A stretch of 64,000 bases of DNA from CAVQFO01 sp963711725 (GCA_963711725.1 CAVQFO010000023.1:62001-126000), one strand, 5' to 3'. Counted from the first letter of the stretch, positions 53,740-63,748 are shown. Notes: a model not told the origin generated them from the letters alone. A program made the numbers and translations.

Positions 53740-54840
53740 ATGATCGGCGAGCGGGAAGTGACGGTCTTCTACGATGAGCGCATGCTGGCCCACCGGCCTG
53801 ACGCCGAGGACCCCTTCCTGCCCGGCCGCCTGGACCGGCGCGTGCGGGAGATACTCTCGGGCCTTGGGGTGAAGTGGGACTATCCCGAGCATCCGGGGCG
53901 GCTGACAGCCATTCGGGAGTTGCTGGAACGGGAACCGGTCCCCGGCGTGAAGTTCGAGCCCGGCACTCCGGCGACCCGGGAACAACTCTCCAGAGTGCAC
54001 ACCACCTCCTATCTGGACGCCATCTACAAACTGCGGGGCCAGAACGCCTGGCTGGACGTGGACACCACCGCCGTTTCGGCCGGCAGCGTGGAAGCCGCCG
54101 AGGTCGCCGCGGGCACCGCCATCGCCGCGGTGGAAGCGGTGGTGGCCGGGCGGACCGGGCTCGGCCTTCGCCCTGGTGCGTCCGCCCGGTCACCACGCCG
54201 AGCCCGTGCGGGCGCGCGGTTTCTGCCTGTTCAACAACGTGGCCGTGGCGGCGGCCCATGCCCAAAGCGCGCTGGACTGCCCGCGGGTGCTGATCGTGGA
54301 TTGGGACGCCCACCACGGCAACGGCACCCAGGAAATCTTCTGGGCCGATCCGGACGTCATGCTGTTCGATACCCACCGGGCGGCGCCGTTCTATCCCGGA
54401 TCGGGCCTGCATGACCGAAACCGGCGTCGGACTCGGCGAAGGCACCACCGTCAACGTACCCCTGCCCGGCGGGGCCGGCGATATCGCCATGCTCAAGGCA
54501 TTCCGTGAAATCCTGATCCCGGCCGCCGACTACTTCCAGCCCGATCTGGTGCTGGTGTCCGCCGGCTTCGATCCCCACCGCCTGGATCTGGCCTTGAACA
54601 TGAGCTACGAAGGCTTCGCCGCCATGACCGGCATCGTCCAGGCGATCGCCGACCGTCACTGCCAGGGCCGGCTCGCCCTGGTACTGGAAGGCGGATACCA
54701 CCTGGAGTCGATTTCCCACGGCGTGCGCGCGGTACTGGAGGTGCTGGCCGGGCGCCAAACCGTCGGAGCCCGAGGAATGCGGCGTCAGCGAAGTGGCCGA
54801 AGCCGCCGAATTCCACCGCAGCGCCTTCATTCCGGAATAG
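53740..54840 (+). pseudogene. Histone-deacetylase-family amidohydrolase, frameshifted
   Basis: Zinc amidohydrolase of the HDAC/acetoin-utilisation/acetylpolyamine group. Readable blocks in order: VTVFYDERMLAHRP, DYPEHPGRLTAIRELL, ALVRPPGHHAEPVRARGFCL, then FNNVAVAAAHAQ, LIVDWDAHHGNGTQEIFWAD, TGVGLGEGTTVNVPLPGGAG, VSAGFDPHRLDLALNMSYEG and LVLEGGYHLESI. The end is EVAEAAEFHRSAFIPE at 54840. All catalytic residues (tandem His, Asp-x-His, Asp of GFDPH) are present. One extra base each near 54167, 54412 and 54760 breaks the frame. Probably functional in the cell, about 366 residues. A good GGAGAG site and a 15-base spacing tie it to the preceding gene. Confidence 0.88.
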
Positions 54841-54924
54841 CGCCTCCCGTTTCCGACCCGCCCTTGCCGCTGAGCGCAGCCGCCGTTAGAGTCGACGATC
54901 ACCTCGCAGGTCGGAGGCGCTACC

Positions 54925-55860
54925 CTGCTTACCATCCTCAACATACTGGGCCCGGTCTTTCTGATCGTTCTGCTCGGTTGGGCGTTGGCCAGAACCGGCT
55001 TCGCCTCCAGAGAGACGTTCCAACAGGTGAACCGATTGACCTACTGGTTCGGCCTGCCGGCACTGCTGATCCACCGAATCGCCGCGGCCAGTCCCAATTT
55101 CGGCGATGTAACCGGGCTGCTTGCAGTCCTCACCCTGACCACCCTGCTCGGCGCGGCGGCCGCCTGGATCGTCGCCCGGGTACTGCGCCTTCCAGCGGGC
55201 TCGGTGGGAACCTTCGTCCAGGGTGCGTTTCGCGGCAACCTGGCCTTTATCGGGCTACCCGTGGTGTTGTACGCGTTCTCCGGGTCCGGATCCGCGGGCG
55301 CGGAATCCAGCGCGCTTCTGACCTTCGGCCCCGCCGTCGTGCTTTACAACGTACTGGCCGTGGCGGTGTTGCTCGCGTCCTCTTCACGCGGTGAGGGCAG
55401 AGGCGCGCTGCGATGGACCCTGTACGGCCTGATCTCCAATCCCATACTTCTGGCCTGTCTTTTGGGGCTGGCGCTGTCGCTGTCCGGCCTCGAGCTGCCG
55501 CACCTGGTTACGCGCGCACTCTCCGCCCTGGGCCAGATGGCCTTGCCGCTGGCCTTGATCTGCATCGGCGGGGCACTGCACTGGACGGAGATCCGCGGCC
55601 AACTGGGATGGGCCGCGGCCGGCGCCTTCATGAAAGTCGCCCTGCTGCCCACCGCCGGATTGCTGCTGGCCTGGGCGCTGGGGCTGTCGCCGGCTCACAC
55701 CCGGATCGTCGGCATACTTCTGGCGTGTCCGGTGGCCTCGGCGTCTTATCTGCTGGCGACCCAGATGAAAGGCGATGGCGGACTGGCGTCCAGCATGATC
55801 ATGATGAGCTACATAATGGCGATTCCTGCCATGATCAGCGTGCTCGCCATAACCGCCTGA
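54925..55860 (+). CDS. AEC family transporter
   Basis: A 311-residue carrier of the auxin-efflux-carrier family with about ten membrane helices (for example LTYWFGLPALLIHRIA, GAFRGNLAFIGLPVVLYAF, LALSLSGLELPHLVTRALSA, ACPVASASYLLATQM). AEC proteins move organic acids or amino-acid-like anions. Full length needs a start upstream of the TTG at 54985. A CTG at 54925 has GGAGG seven bases before it and begins LLTILNILGPVFLIVLLG, the usual family N-terminus. It is either a rare CTG start or a miscalled ATG. It lies 84 bases after the amidohydrolase gene. Confidence 0.87.
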   Translation: MLTILNILGPVFLIVLLGWALARTGFASRETFQQVNRLTYWFGLPALLIHRIAAASPNFGDVTGLLAVLTLTTLLGAAAAWIVARVLRLPAGSVGTFVQGAFRGNLAFIGLPVVLYAFSGSGSAGAESSALLTFGPAVVLYNVLAVAVLLASSSRGEGRGALRWTLYGLISNPILLACLLGLALSLSGLELPHLVTRALSALGQMALPLALICIGGALHWTEIRGQLGWAAAGAFMKVALLPTAGLLLAWALGLSPAHTRIVGILLACPVASASYLLATQMKGDGGLASSMIMMSYIMAIPAMISVLAITA

Positions 55861-56131
55861 TCGGCCTCCGGGTATTACCGATGGAAACAAACCGGTGTTG
55901 CCAAACACCACACCGCGTGTTGCGTTCCGCCCCGACAGCAGCACAGGCAGCGCCTTGAACTCACCTGTATAGCCTTAATAATCAGATAGCTGCGGCCATA
56001 CCAGGCCGTGGCATGGATTCTGCTTGCTCCCCGCGAAGCGCTTGACGCCACTTCCAACATCCAAGGAAACCGCAAATAACGCAAAAGCCGCTGGCGGGCG
56101 ACGCCCGCCCAGGGCCGGGGGAGAAAAAAGC

Positions 56132-57577
56132 ATGTTCAGAGCCGCCGCCGGGCAAGGGAGCCGCAAAGTACCCACCGAGGCCATGGACCAACAGCTGCAG
56201 CTCTACCATTCCATACTCGCCGAGGTCGTCGCACTGGTGGGGCAGTTGGGCATCGAGACTTCGGACATCACCGGCCACGTCGAGGACGTGAGCACCCGGG
56301 TCAGCAATCAGGCGGACCACTTCCGGGAGCTGCACGACATCGCCCGCAAGCTGGACAACAGCAACAAGCGCGTGGAGACCTCGGCCCGCACTTCCCGCGA
56401 CGCCTCATCCGCCGCGCGCACCGAGATCGACCGCTTCGCCGGCATCGTTCAAAACTCCCTGGGCGAAGTAAAGGAGCTGTCGGCTGTGGTCCGGGACATC
56501 TCCACCCAATTGGGCACGCTCAACGACTCCCTGCTGCGAGTGGGCCGGGTGGCCAAAGGCATCGGCGCCATCGCCAAACAGACGAACATGCTGGCTTTGA
56601 ACGCCTCCATCGAGGCGGCACGCGCCGGTACGGCGGGGCGGGGATTCTCCGTCGTGGCCGATCAGGTAAAGGAGCTGGCCAAGCAGGCGGCCGACGCCAC
56701 CCGCGACGTGGACTACACCCTCAGCGAACTCAGCGCCGAGGTGCTGGCCTTGGTGGAGAAAGGCGCCGACGGCGCCGCCAGGGCCGAGCACGTTGGCGAA
56801 GAGGCCGAGTCCATCCAAGCCATCGTCCACAGCGTCACCCAGGCCATGGAGGGGCTGGACAACGAGGCCGAGCAGATCACCGACGCCGTGACGGAGATCG
56901 AGCAATACGGCGAGCGCACGCTGCACAGTGTCAACCTGCTCTCCGAGGACGTGGAGCTCTCCGCGCGCAGGCTCAACGACGCCGGCAGCCGGCTCAATAC
57001 GCTGCTGGGCTACACCGAACAGTTGATGAACCTCACCATCGTCGATGGGCTGGAAACACCGGACAGCCGATATGTGCAGCTCGCCATGGAAGGCGCCCGG
57101 GCGATCTCGGAGCGCTTCGAACAGGCGCTGCAGTCCGGGGAGATCGCCGAGGGAGAGCTGTTCGATCACGACTACGTCCCCATCCCGGGCACCGATCCCC
57201 AACAGCTGCGCACCCGCTACGTGGAATTCACGGACCGCGTGCTGCCGCCCATCCAGGAGCCCATCCACGAGAGCGACGACAACATCATTTTTGCCTGCGC
57301 CACCGACATCAACGGTTATATCGCCACCCACACCCTGATCTATTCCCAGCCTCAGCGAGCCGACGACCCGGTCTGGAATCGCGCCCATTGCCGCAACCGC
57401 ACCTTGTTCAACGACCGCACCGGCCTCAGCGCCGCCCGCAACACCAAGCCGGCCCTGATCCAGGCGTACCGACGCGACATGGGCGGCGGCCAATTCGCCC
57501 TCATGAAGGACTTCTCGGCACCGATCATGGTCCACGGGCGACACTGGGGCGCCCTGCGCATTGGCTACAAGCCCTGA
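56132..57577 (+). CDS. Cytosolic methyl-accepting chemotaxis protein with C-terminal sensor
   Basis: A 481-residue receptor without membrane helices. The signalling hairpin tip is IAKQTNMLALNASIEAARAG, followed by FSVVADQVKELAKQA, inside long coiled coils (residues 30-310). The sensor is at the C-terminus (about 370-481): FTDRVLPPIQEPIHESDDNI, NRAHCRNRTLFNDRTGLSAA, MKDFSAPIMVHGRHWGALRI. This arrangement occurs in other soluble chemoreceptors; the ligand is unknown. Start ATG at 56132 after GGGGGAG. Confidence 0.9.
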   Translation: MFRAAAGQGSRKVPTEAMDQQLQLYHSILAEVVALVGQLGIETSDITGHVEDVSTRVSNQADHFRELHDIARKLDNSNKRVETSARTSRDASSAARTEIDRFAGIVQNSLGEVKELSAVVRDISTQLGTLNDSLLRVGRVAKGIGAIAKQTNMLALNASIEAARAGTAGRGFSVVADQVKELAKQAADATRDVDYTLSELSAEVLALVEKGADGAARAEHVGEEAESIQAIVHSVTQAMEGLDNEAEQITDAVTEIEQYGERTLHSVNLLSEDVELSARRLNDAGSRLNTLLGYTEQLMNLTIVDGLETPDSRYVQLAMEGARAISERFEQALQSGEIAEGELFDHDYVPIPGTDPQQLRTRYVEFTDRVLPPIQEPIHESDDNIIFACATDINGYIATHTLIYSQPQRADDPVWNRAHCRNRTLFNDRTGLSAARNTKPALIQAYRRDMGGGQFALMKDFSAPIMVHGRHWGALRIGYKP

Positions 57578-57622
57578 TCCGGCGTGTCGGCGGCGGCGTT
57601 CGCAGCAAGGAGCTGATCCACG

Positions 57623-58063
57623 CTAGGAGGACACCCCACCGCCACCCTGCGCCTGGGAGTCCTGTTCACCCTCCTCGTCTTCATCCGGAAGGTCGATGCT
57701 GAACGCGTGGAGAACCCGGTGGAATACCGGTGCCAACAGCACCGAAACCACGGCCACGAAAAGAATGCCGCCCACCCAGGCGTAGCCGATCTGAAAGATC
57801 TTCCCGCCCAGGGTCTGCGCCGGATGCACGGAGCCGTTGCTGGTAAGTATCATCGCCGCGTTGAGAAACGATTCCGCCCAGGGGAGATGTTCGAAATAGC
57901 GGTACCCCAAGGCACCGAGGGAGATGGTCACCGCGTCCAGTAGCAGCGCGGCGGCGAAAAAGCCCAATATCCGCAGCCCGAATCGACGCCACGGCAGCAG
58001 TGGTTGATGGCGGGTTTCGAAGCGTGCCCAACCCGGGAACCGTCTCCATTCCTCCATTGCCAT
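57623..58063 (-). CDS. Two-helix channel-like membrane protein
   Basis: A 146-residue inner-membrane protein. Two main helices (FGLRILGFFAAALLLDAVTI and YAWVGGILFVAVVSVLLAPV) flank a pore-like loop WAESFLNAAMILTSNGSVHP. The layout resembles small 2-TM potassium-channel pore proteins, but the loop lacks a GYGD/GFGD filter. An acidic, disordered tail ends it (DLPDEDEEGEQDSQ). CGGAGG precedes the ATG. Function unknown. Confidence 0.75.
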   Translation of the reverse strand: MAMEEWRRFPGWARFETRHQPLLPWRRFGLRILGFFAAALLLDAVTISLGALGYRYFEHLPWAESFLNAAMILTSNGSVHPAQTLGGKIFQIGYAWVGGILFVAVVSVLLAPVFHRVLHAFSIDLPDEDEEGEQDSQAQGGGGVSS

Positions 58064-58372
58064 GTTCCTCCGACTGTCGCCCCGCGCCCGCCGTTCGCGG
58101 ATGCGGGGAACGCTCCATATCGCGCCGTACCCGTGGGCAACGGTAGGGGCTGAAGGCCGGTTTTCAAGAAACCGACACCGAACGCGTAATCGAGCATTAC
58201 GCCCTGCGAATGGTCCATCCGTCCCCTACAAAGCACCGCCCATCGTCGCATCGGACCGTCGCGATTGGGGCGTGTGCCATACTGGAGCACAGAGGCAGAC
58301 CGCCCCGATTTGAGCGATGCTGGTTGATTCGCGAGAGGTCGCAGCCCGGGGACAACACCTGGACAAAACGGA
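58064..58372. other. Gene-free divergent spacer
   Basis: 309 bases between the channel-like gene (minus) and the PAS-GGDEF-EAL gene (plus). No credible gene is seen; it should hold both promoters but none stands out. Confidence 0.45.
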
Positions 58373-60520
58373 ATGTTCTCGGCACAAACGCTCCTAAATA
58401 AGACATTCGAGAGCATCGGCGATGCAGTGGTCGTGATCCAGCGGCCGGCCCGGAAGCTGGTGGCGGTCAACCCCGGTTTCGAGAGCATTTTCGGCTACTC
58501 CAGCAAGGAAGCCGTAGGGCGGGTCACCGAATTCCTCTATCCCAGCCACGACGAGTTCCTTCGCGCCGGCCAGGGAAGCGCGGGTGCCTATACCCGCGAC
58601 GCCGTATACCGCGGCACCTTCACCATGCGCCGCAAGGATGGAACGCTGATCCAGACGTTCCACACCCTCAGCCCGATCTATGACGAGAACGGCAAACACG
58701 TGGCCGCGGTGGTGGTGATCAGCGATCAAACCGATTGGCTGGACATCGAACAGCGCCTTGCCGAGCAGGATCGACTGCTGGCAAGCATCGTCACCAATCT
58801 GCCGGGCGGCATTTATCAACAGGAACAACACCCCGACGGCACTCTGTCCGTCCCGTACTTTCGGGGCGTGCTGGCCGAACAGCTGGGCATCGACTCCGGC
58901 GGCAAGAACCATCGGGGCGACAAGTTTCTCGATCGGCTCCATCCCGAAGACCTGGCTCGCCTGCGCACCGCCTTCGCAAACGCCTCCGGAAAGCTCACCC
59001 GGGTCGACATCGATCTACGGCTGCGCAATGCCTCAAATCGCTACATGTGGGTCCGATGCATCGCCCAGCCGCGGGCCGGCGACGCCGGCACGCTGATCTG
59101 GGACAGCGTGGCGTTCGACATCACCCGCGAAAAGCTGGCTGAGCGCCGGGTCCGGCAACTGGCAAGCTACGACCAGGTCACCGGCCTGCCGAACCGCCGA
59201 CACTTCCGCATGGTTGCCCACAAGTGGGTTGAAGCCCTGGAAGGCACAGAGAGCAAACTGGCGGTGGCGGCGGTCAACCTGGACCGCTTCAAATTCGTCA
59301 ACGCCTCCCACGGAATCGAGGCCGGAGACCGCTTGCTGGCCACGGTGGCCCAGCGACTGACGGACGCCGCGGGGGAAGACGCCGTGGTGGCCCGGCTGGG
59401 CGCCGACGAGTTCGTCGTCATGTCCGGCACCTTGGCGAATCTGGACGATGTTCTGCCGAGATTGCAGCAAGTGGCCGAAGCCACCGCCCAGGGCTACGAG
59501 CTGGACGGAGCGCAGATGCATCTCACGGCGAGCATCGGCGTCGCCATCGCACCGGACGACGGCGCCGATGCCGATACACTGTTGCGCAACGCGAACGCAG
59601 CGCTGCATCGTGCCCGCGCCGGCGGCGGCAATCGAATCGAGTTCTATTCCGAAGCCATCACCAGCACGATGACCGCACGGCTGCAGATGGAACGGGAGCT
59701 CCGCACGGCCATCGGCACCAATCAACTCACGGTGCACTACCAGCCCCAGGTGGATGCCCGAAATGGACGGGTGATGGGGCTGGAGGCCCTGGTCCGCTGG
59801 CAGCATCCCGACCACGGCCTGATCCTGCCGGGCCGCTTTATCGACATCGCGGAGGACAGCGGGCTGATCCACCGCCTGGGCTCGGAAGTGCTCCGACAGG
59901 TCTGCGCGCAGCTCCGCCGGTGGCGCGACGACGGCGTTCCATTGGTACCCGTCGCCGTCAACCTGTCGGCGAAACAGGTGGACGATAGCCTGTGCGATCA
60001 AGTCACGGCCGTGCTGGCGGAGCACGCCCTGGATCCCGGCCTGCTGGAGCTGGAGATTACCGAGAGCTCCCTGCTCCACGACACCGATCATGCGATCGCG
60101 GTTCTGGAGCGCCTGCACGCCCGGGGGCTGCGCTTCGCCCTGGACGACTTCGGCACCGGCTATTCGGCGCTGAGCTACCTGCAGCGATTCCGGTTCCGCA
60201 AGCTGAAGGTGGACCGATCCTTCATCGTGCGCATTGCCGAAGATGCCAATCAGGCGAACCTGACCCGCGCCATTATCGCCATGGGCGAAAGCCTGCACAT
60301 GACCACGGTGGCGGAAGGCGTGGAAACGCCCGAGCAATTGGACGCGCTAAGGGAAATGGGCTGCAACGCGATTCAGGGCTGGATCTATTCCAAGGCGCTG
60401 GAGCCGCGCGACATCCCCGCCTTGCTGTCCGGGGGGACTCTCGCCCCGACCGTCCGGGAAGACGCCGGCGAAATGCCGGACCCTCAGCCTCGCGGCCAGG
60501 ACAGATTCAATTCCGCATAG
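58373..60520 (+). CDS. PAS-PAS-GGDEF-EAL c-di-GMP signalling protein
   Basis: A 715-residue cytosolic protein. PAS domain 1 (residues 5-125; SIGDAVVVIQRPARKLVAVN, FTMRRKDGTLIQTFHTLSPI) and PAS 2 (130-260) are followed by GGDEF (270-425). The GGDEF motif is LGADEF with no RxxD site, so cyclase activity is doubtful. The EAL domain (435-690) is complete: LEALVRWQHPDHGLILPGRF, VNLSAKQV, LELEITESSL, LDDFGTGYSALSYL, LKVDRSFI, TVAEGVET. Most likely a PAS-controlled c-di-GMP phosphodiesterase. Its 3' end overlaps the convergent barrel gene by 37 bases. Confidence 0.93.
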   Translation: MFSAQTLLNKTFESIGDAVVVIQRPARKLVAVNPGFESIFGYSSKEAVGRVTEFLYPSHDEFLRAGQGSAGAYTRDAVYRGTFTMRRKDGTLIQTFHTLSPIYDENGKHVAAVVVISDQTDWLDIEQRLAEQDRLLASIVTNLPGGIYQQEQHPDGTLSVPYFRGVLAEQLGIDSGGKNHRGDKFLDRLHPEDLARLRTAFANASGKLTRVDIDLRLRNASNRYMWVRCIAQPRAGDAGTLIWDSVAFDITREKLAERRVRQLASYDQVTGLPNRRHFRMVAHKWVEALEGTESKLAVAAVNLDRFKFVNASHGIEAGDRLLATVAQRLTDAAGEDAVVARLGADEFVVMSGTLANLDDVLPRLQQVAEATAQGYELDGAQMHLTASIGVAIAPDDGADADTLLRNANAALHRARAGGGNRIEFYSEAITSTMTARLQMERELRTAIGTNQLTVHYQPQVDARNGRVMGLEALVRWQHPDHGLILPGRFIDIAEDSGLIHRLGSEVLRQVCAQLRRWRDDGVPLVPVAVNLSAKQVDDSLCDQVTAVLAEHALDPGLLELEITESSLLHDTDHAIAVLERLHARGLRFALDDFGTGYSALSYLQRFRFRKLKVDRSFIVRIAEDANQANLTRAIIAMGESLHMTTVAEGVETPEQLDALREMGCNAIQGWIYSKALEPRDIPALLSGGTLAPTVREDAGEMPDPQPRGQDRFNSA

Positions 60521-61975
60521 GCGCGGTACTCGGCGTTGGTGCCGGCAAACTCGTCCCGTGTCACCTGATATCGCCCGTCCACGCTGAGCGAGACATTCGG
60601 CGCATGAGCCCCCCGCAGGTTCATCTTCCAATTCAGCCGGCTCCCCACCCCCAGCGTCCTTTGATCCAGCGTGTCGTCTGCCCGGTAACTGTGGTTCGCC
60701 GTCACATCGATACCGGCATTCAGGCGATCGGGAATCAACGCCGCAAGGCTGCCAATGGCCGCGCGCAAGGCCATGGTCTGCTCATCCGCGCCGTAGTCCC
60801 GGACGACGTTCCAGCCCAGCTCCGGCCGGACTCGCAACCAGGAAAGAACGGGCACGTCAAAGTGCAGCAAGGTGTCGTCGGTACGGCTCGTGGCGTTGTC
60901 GTCCACGGCCCCGTAAGCCGTCGACTCGGTATGGCCCAAATCCCAGGTCCAATCCCCGGGGGTGAAATGAGCCGACCAGCCGACGGTCTCGGTGTAGCCT
61001 CGTGACGCCCCACCCCCCTGCCAATTGTTCACCCGCTGCAACGACAGGCGATACTGCGGATTGGCCAGCAGCCAGCTCCCCGGCAACCATGCCGGCGTGG
61101 GCGCGTTGTAGTCGAAAGCGGCATCCAGCTTACGGTGATGCCACGCGCCGCCGGCAACATCGCCGGAGTCGCTCTGGGAACCGTAGGCGTAACCCAGGCG
61201 CGCCTTCAGGCGCCCCCAGCCCAAATGGGTGAGTCACCCGGTCTTCCATCTGCCCGCGAGCAAGCTCATCGCTGGCCAAGGTCCAGAATCCGGGTTCCGC
61301 GTGCTGTCGCTCAACGGCTACACCCCAGGTGAGCGCCTGATCGCCCACCAGCGAAAGCGGCCTGCCGCTGTAGCGCGCAACCACCGCGAACGCCTTGCCT
61401 GTCTCCGGGCGTCCGTAGGCGGTTTGCGGAGCGGTTTGGGCGCGGCTCCCGGCGTACTCCGCGTGAAGCCAGAGGCGTTTCGCCAATAGCGTGTCGCTCA
61501 AGGCGACACTCCAAACATCGCGCCTTCCGGGGCTCACCTCGCCGGGTGGAGCATCGTTGCGCCGGTCCAGATAGGCCGTTTCCAACGTCATTCCCGGAGC
61601 GCGCGCGCCGAACGGGCGCAGGCGAAACCCCAAACCCTGGGTGGCGCCGTTGGCGTCGCTCAAGGCCAGCCCGTGGCTCAGCGACGTGGCTTGCCCGCTG
61701 CAGTTGGGAAATCCGGTGAGTAGTGAATGGAAATCGGAGCGGGCCGGGGATTTTGTGTCGCCGCTACGTGACAGTAGCGGCAGTTGCCGAGCGATCTCAG
61801 CGGCGTTCCAGGAGCCGCGTGACGGCGCCGGAGCCTCACCGGCCGTGGTTTCGCTCGTCGCCTTTGTTGGCGACGACGGACCCGGCAAATCGCCCGCATG
61901 GGGCGCCGTTGCGGCATAACCGGCAAGCGCCATGACAGCCAAGATCCGCAGACCCGCGAAAGATACCCAGTGCAT
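60484..61975 (-). pseudogene. Outer-membrane beta-barrel protein, one frameshift
   Basis: A signal peptide (FAGLRILAVMALAGYAATAP) is followed by a short linker and then alternating aromatic/polar strands through the whole length (FGARAPGMTLETAYLDRRND, RLWLHAEYAGSRAQ, FTPGDWTWDLGHTESTAYGA, RLNAGIDVTANHSYRADDTL) to a final strand YRAYAELNLSWPRG. That is the pattern of a beta-barrel of roughly 16 strands. One extra base near 61218 (a CCC run) shifts the frame between QMEDRVTH and LGWGRLKARLGYAYGS. Repaired length is about 497. It lies next to opgGH, divergent from it; a link to osmoregulated glucans is possible but not shown. Confidence 0.75.
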
Positions 61976-62194
61976 ACCCTTGATCACCGTGCCGCAGTGC
62001 AAAAAGGCGGCACGAATGTTGCCTTTTCTTTGTCACTGTCCGCGACCGCGGACCGCCTCCCCGGCAGGGAGGTGCACAGTATCTTTCATTCGGGCGCCCC
62101 AAAACGCCGACCGGCGCACGCCTTGGGAAATCCACCCTCGGCTTCGCAACGGCCGGCCAAGGGCCGGGCAAGGGACCAGACAAGAGTGAAATCA

Positions 62195-63748
62195 ATGAAA
62201 CGAATGGCCTATGCAATCGCCCTGAGCGCACTGACGGTCGTTTCCGCCGCAGCCGCGGAACAACCCCAGACCGGCGCAAAACCGCTCTATGACCAAATTA
62301 CGCAACAAGCCCGGGATTTGGCGGACAAGGCCTATTCAGCGCCCTCGGATGACGCCGTCCCCAAGGCCCTGCGCGATCTGAGCTACGAACAATACCGGGA
62401 CATCCGCTTCAACAAGGACCAGGCGCTCTGGAAGGATCAGGCGCTTTTCAACGTCGAATTCTTCCACTTGGGTTTCCTGTACAAGGCGCCGGTGATCATC
62501 CACCAAGTCGTGGATGGCAAGGTGAGCCAGATTCCCTACGATCCCGCGATGTTCGATTTCGGCAAGAACAAGGGCCTGGAAAAGATCGCCGGCCCGAAGC
62601 TGGGCTTTGCCGGCTTCCGCATTCATTACCCCATCAATCGCCCGGGCTACAAGGACGAGGTGATCGCGTTTCTGGGCGCATCCTATTTCCGGATGGTCGG
62701 CAGAAACCAGTCCTACGGCCTCTCGGCACGCGGCCTGGCCGTGGACACCGCCCTGCCCCAGGGCGAGGAATTCCCGCGTTTCACCGAATTCTGGCTGGTC
62801 CAGCCGGACCCGACGATACCATCGATGACCTTCTACGCCCTGCTGAACAGCAAATCCGTGACCGGCGCCTACCGTTTCGTCCTGCGTCCCCGCGAACATA
62901 CGGAGCTGGAAGTGGAGGCCCGCCTGTTCGCGCGAAGCGACGTGCAAAAGCTCGGCGTCGCGCCGCTGACCAGCATGTACCTGTACGGCGAAAACCGGGT
63001 CCGCCACTTCGACGATTACCGCCAGGAAGTCCATGACTCCGACGGGCTTCTGGAACACACCGGCGCCGATCAATGGATCTGGCGGCCGCTGACCGATCCC
63101 AAGGAGCTGCGCGTCACGTCCCTGATGGACGACAACCCCAAGGGCTTCGGCCTGGTCCAGCGGGACCGGAGATTCGACGACTACCTGGATCCGGAAGCGC
63201 GTTTCGACCGGCGCCCCAGCATCTGGGTCGAACCCCGAGACGGCGGCTGGGGCAAGGGCGCCGTACAACTCGTCGAGATCCCGGCCAAGGACGAAACCGA
63301 TGACAACATCGTCGCGTTCTGGAACCCGGAAAAGCCGTTCAAGGCAGGCGAGGAACGAACCTTCCATTATCGCCTGACCACGTTCGGCTCACATCGCCCG
63401 GAAGAAAGCCTGGCCACGGTACGCCGCACCCGGATCGGCTGGGGCGGAATCCCCGGAGCCCCCCATCAACCGCCACCGCGCGTCAGGCAGTTCGTTGTCG
63501 ACTTCCACGGCGGCGTACTGGACGGCCTGGACGGTTCCCAGCCGTTGAAGGCGCACCTGACCGTATCCAAGGGCAAAAGCCGGGATATCACCGTGGAGCG
63601 CCTGCCCGGCGATCAGGGCTGGCGCGCGGCATTCAAGTTGGACCCCGACCACGACAACCCCGCGGACATGAGCCTTTTCCTCACCCTGCGCGGGCGTCGC
63701 GTTACCGAAACATGGAGCTATGTGTGGTCGCCTTCGGCGATCAAGTGA
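62195..63748 (+). CDS. opgG: Periplasmic glucan biosynthesis protein G
   Basis: Periplasmic protein that shapes and branches osmoregulated periplasmic glucans made by OpgH. 517 residues with a signal peptide (MAYAIALSALTVVSAAAA). Family blocks are YEQYRDIRFNKDQALW, FEFHLG-like NVEFFHLGFLYKAPV, FAGFRIHYPINRPGYKDEVI, ASYFRMVGRNQSYGLSARGL, GAYRFVLRPREHT, APLTSMYLYGEN, DSDGLLEHTG, DNIVAFWNPEKPF and the C-terminal Ig-like domain RQFVVDFHGGVLDGL. opgH begins seven bases after its stop, the conserved opgGH operon. Confidence 0.96.
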   Translation: MKRMAYAIALSALTVVSAAAAEQPQTGAKPLYDQITQQARDLADKAYSAPSDDAVPKALRDLSYEQYRDIRFNKDQALWKDQALFNVEFFHLGFLYKAPVIIHQVVDGKVSQIPYDPAMFDFGKNKGLEKIAGPKLGFAGFRIHYPINRPGYKDEVIAFLGASYFRMVGRNQSYGLSARGLAVDTALPQGEEFPRFTEFWLVQPDPTIPSMTFYALLNSKSVTGAYRFVLRPREHTELEVEARLFARSDVQKLGVAPLTSMYLYGENRVRHFDDYRQEVHDSDGLLEHTGADQWIWRPLTDPKELRVTSLMDDNPKGFGLVQRDRRFDDYLDPEARFDRRPSIWVEPRDGGWGKGAVQLVEIPAKDETDDNIVAFWNPEKPFKAGEERTFHYRLTTFGSHRPEESLATVRRTRIGWGGIPGAPHQPPPRVRQFVVDFHGGVLDGLDGSQPLKAHLTVSKGKSRDITVERLPGDQGWRAAFKLDPDHDNPADMSLFLTLRGRRVTETWSYVWSPSAIK

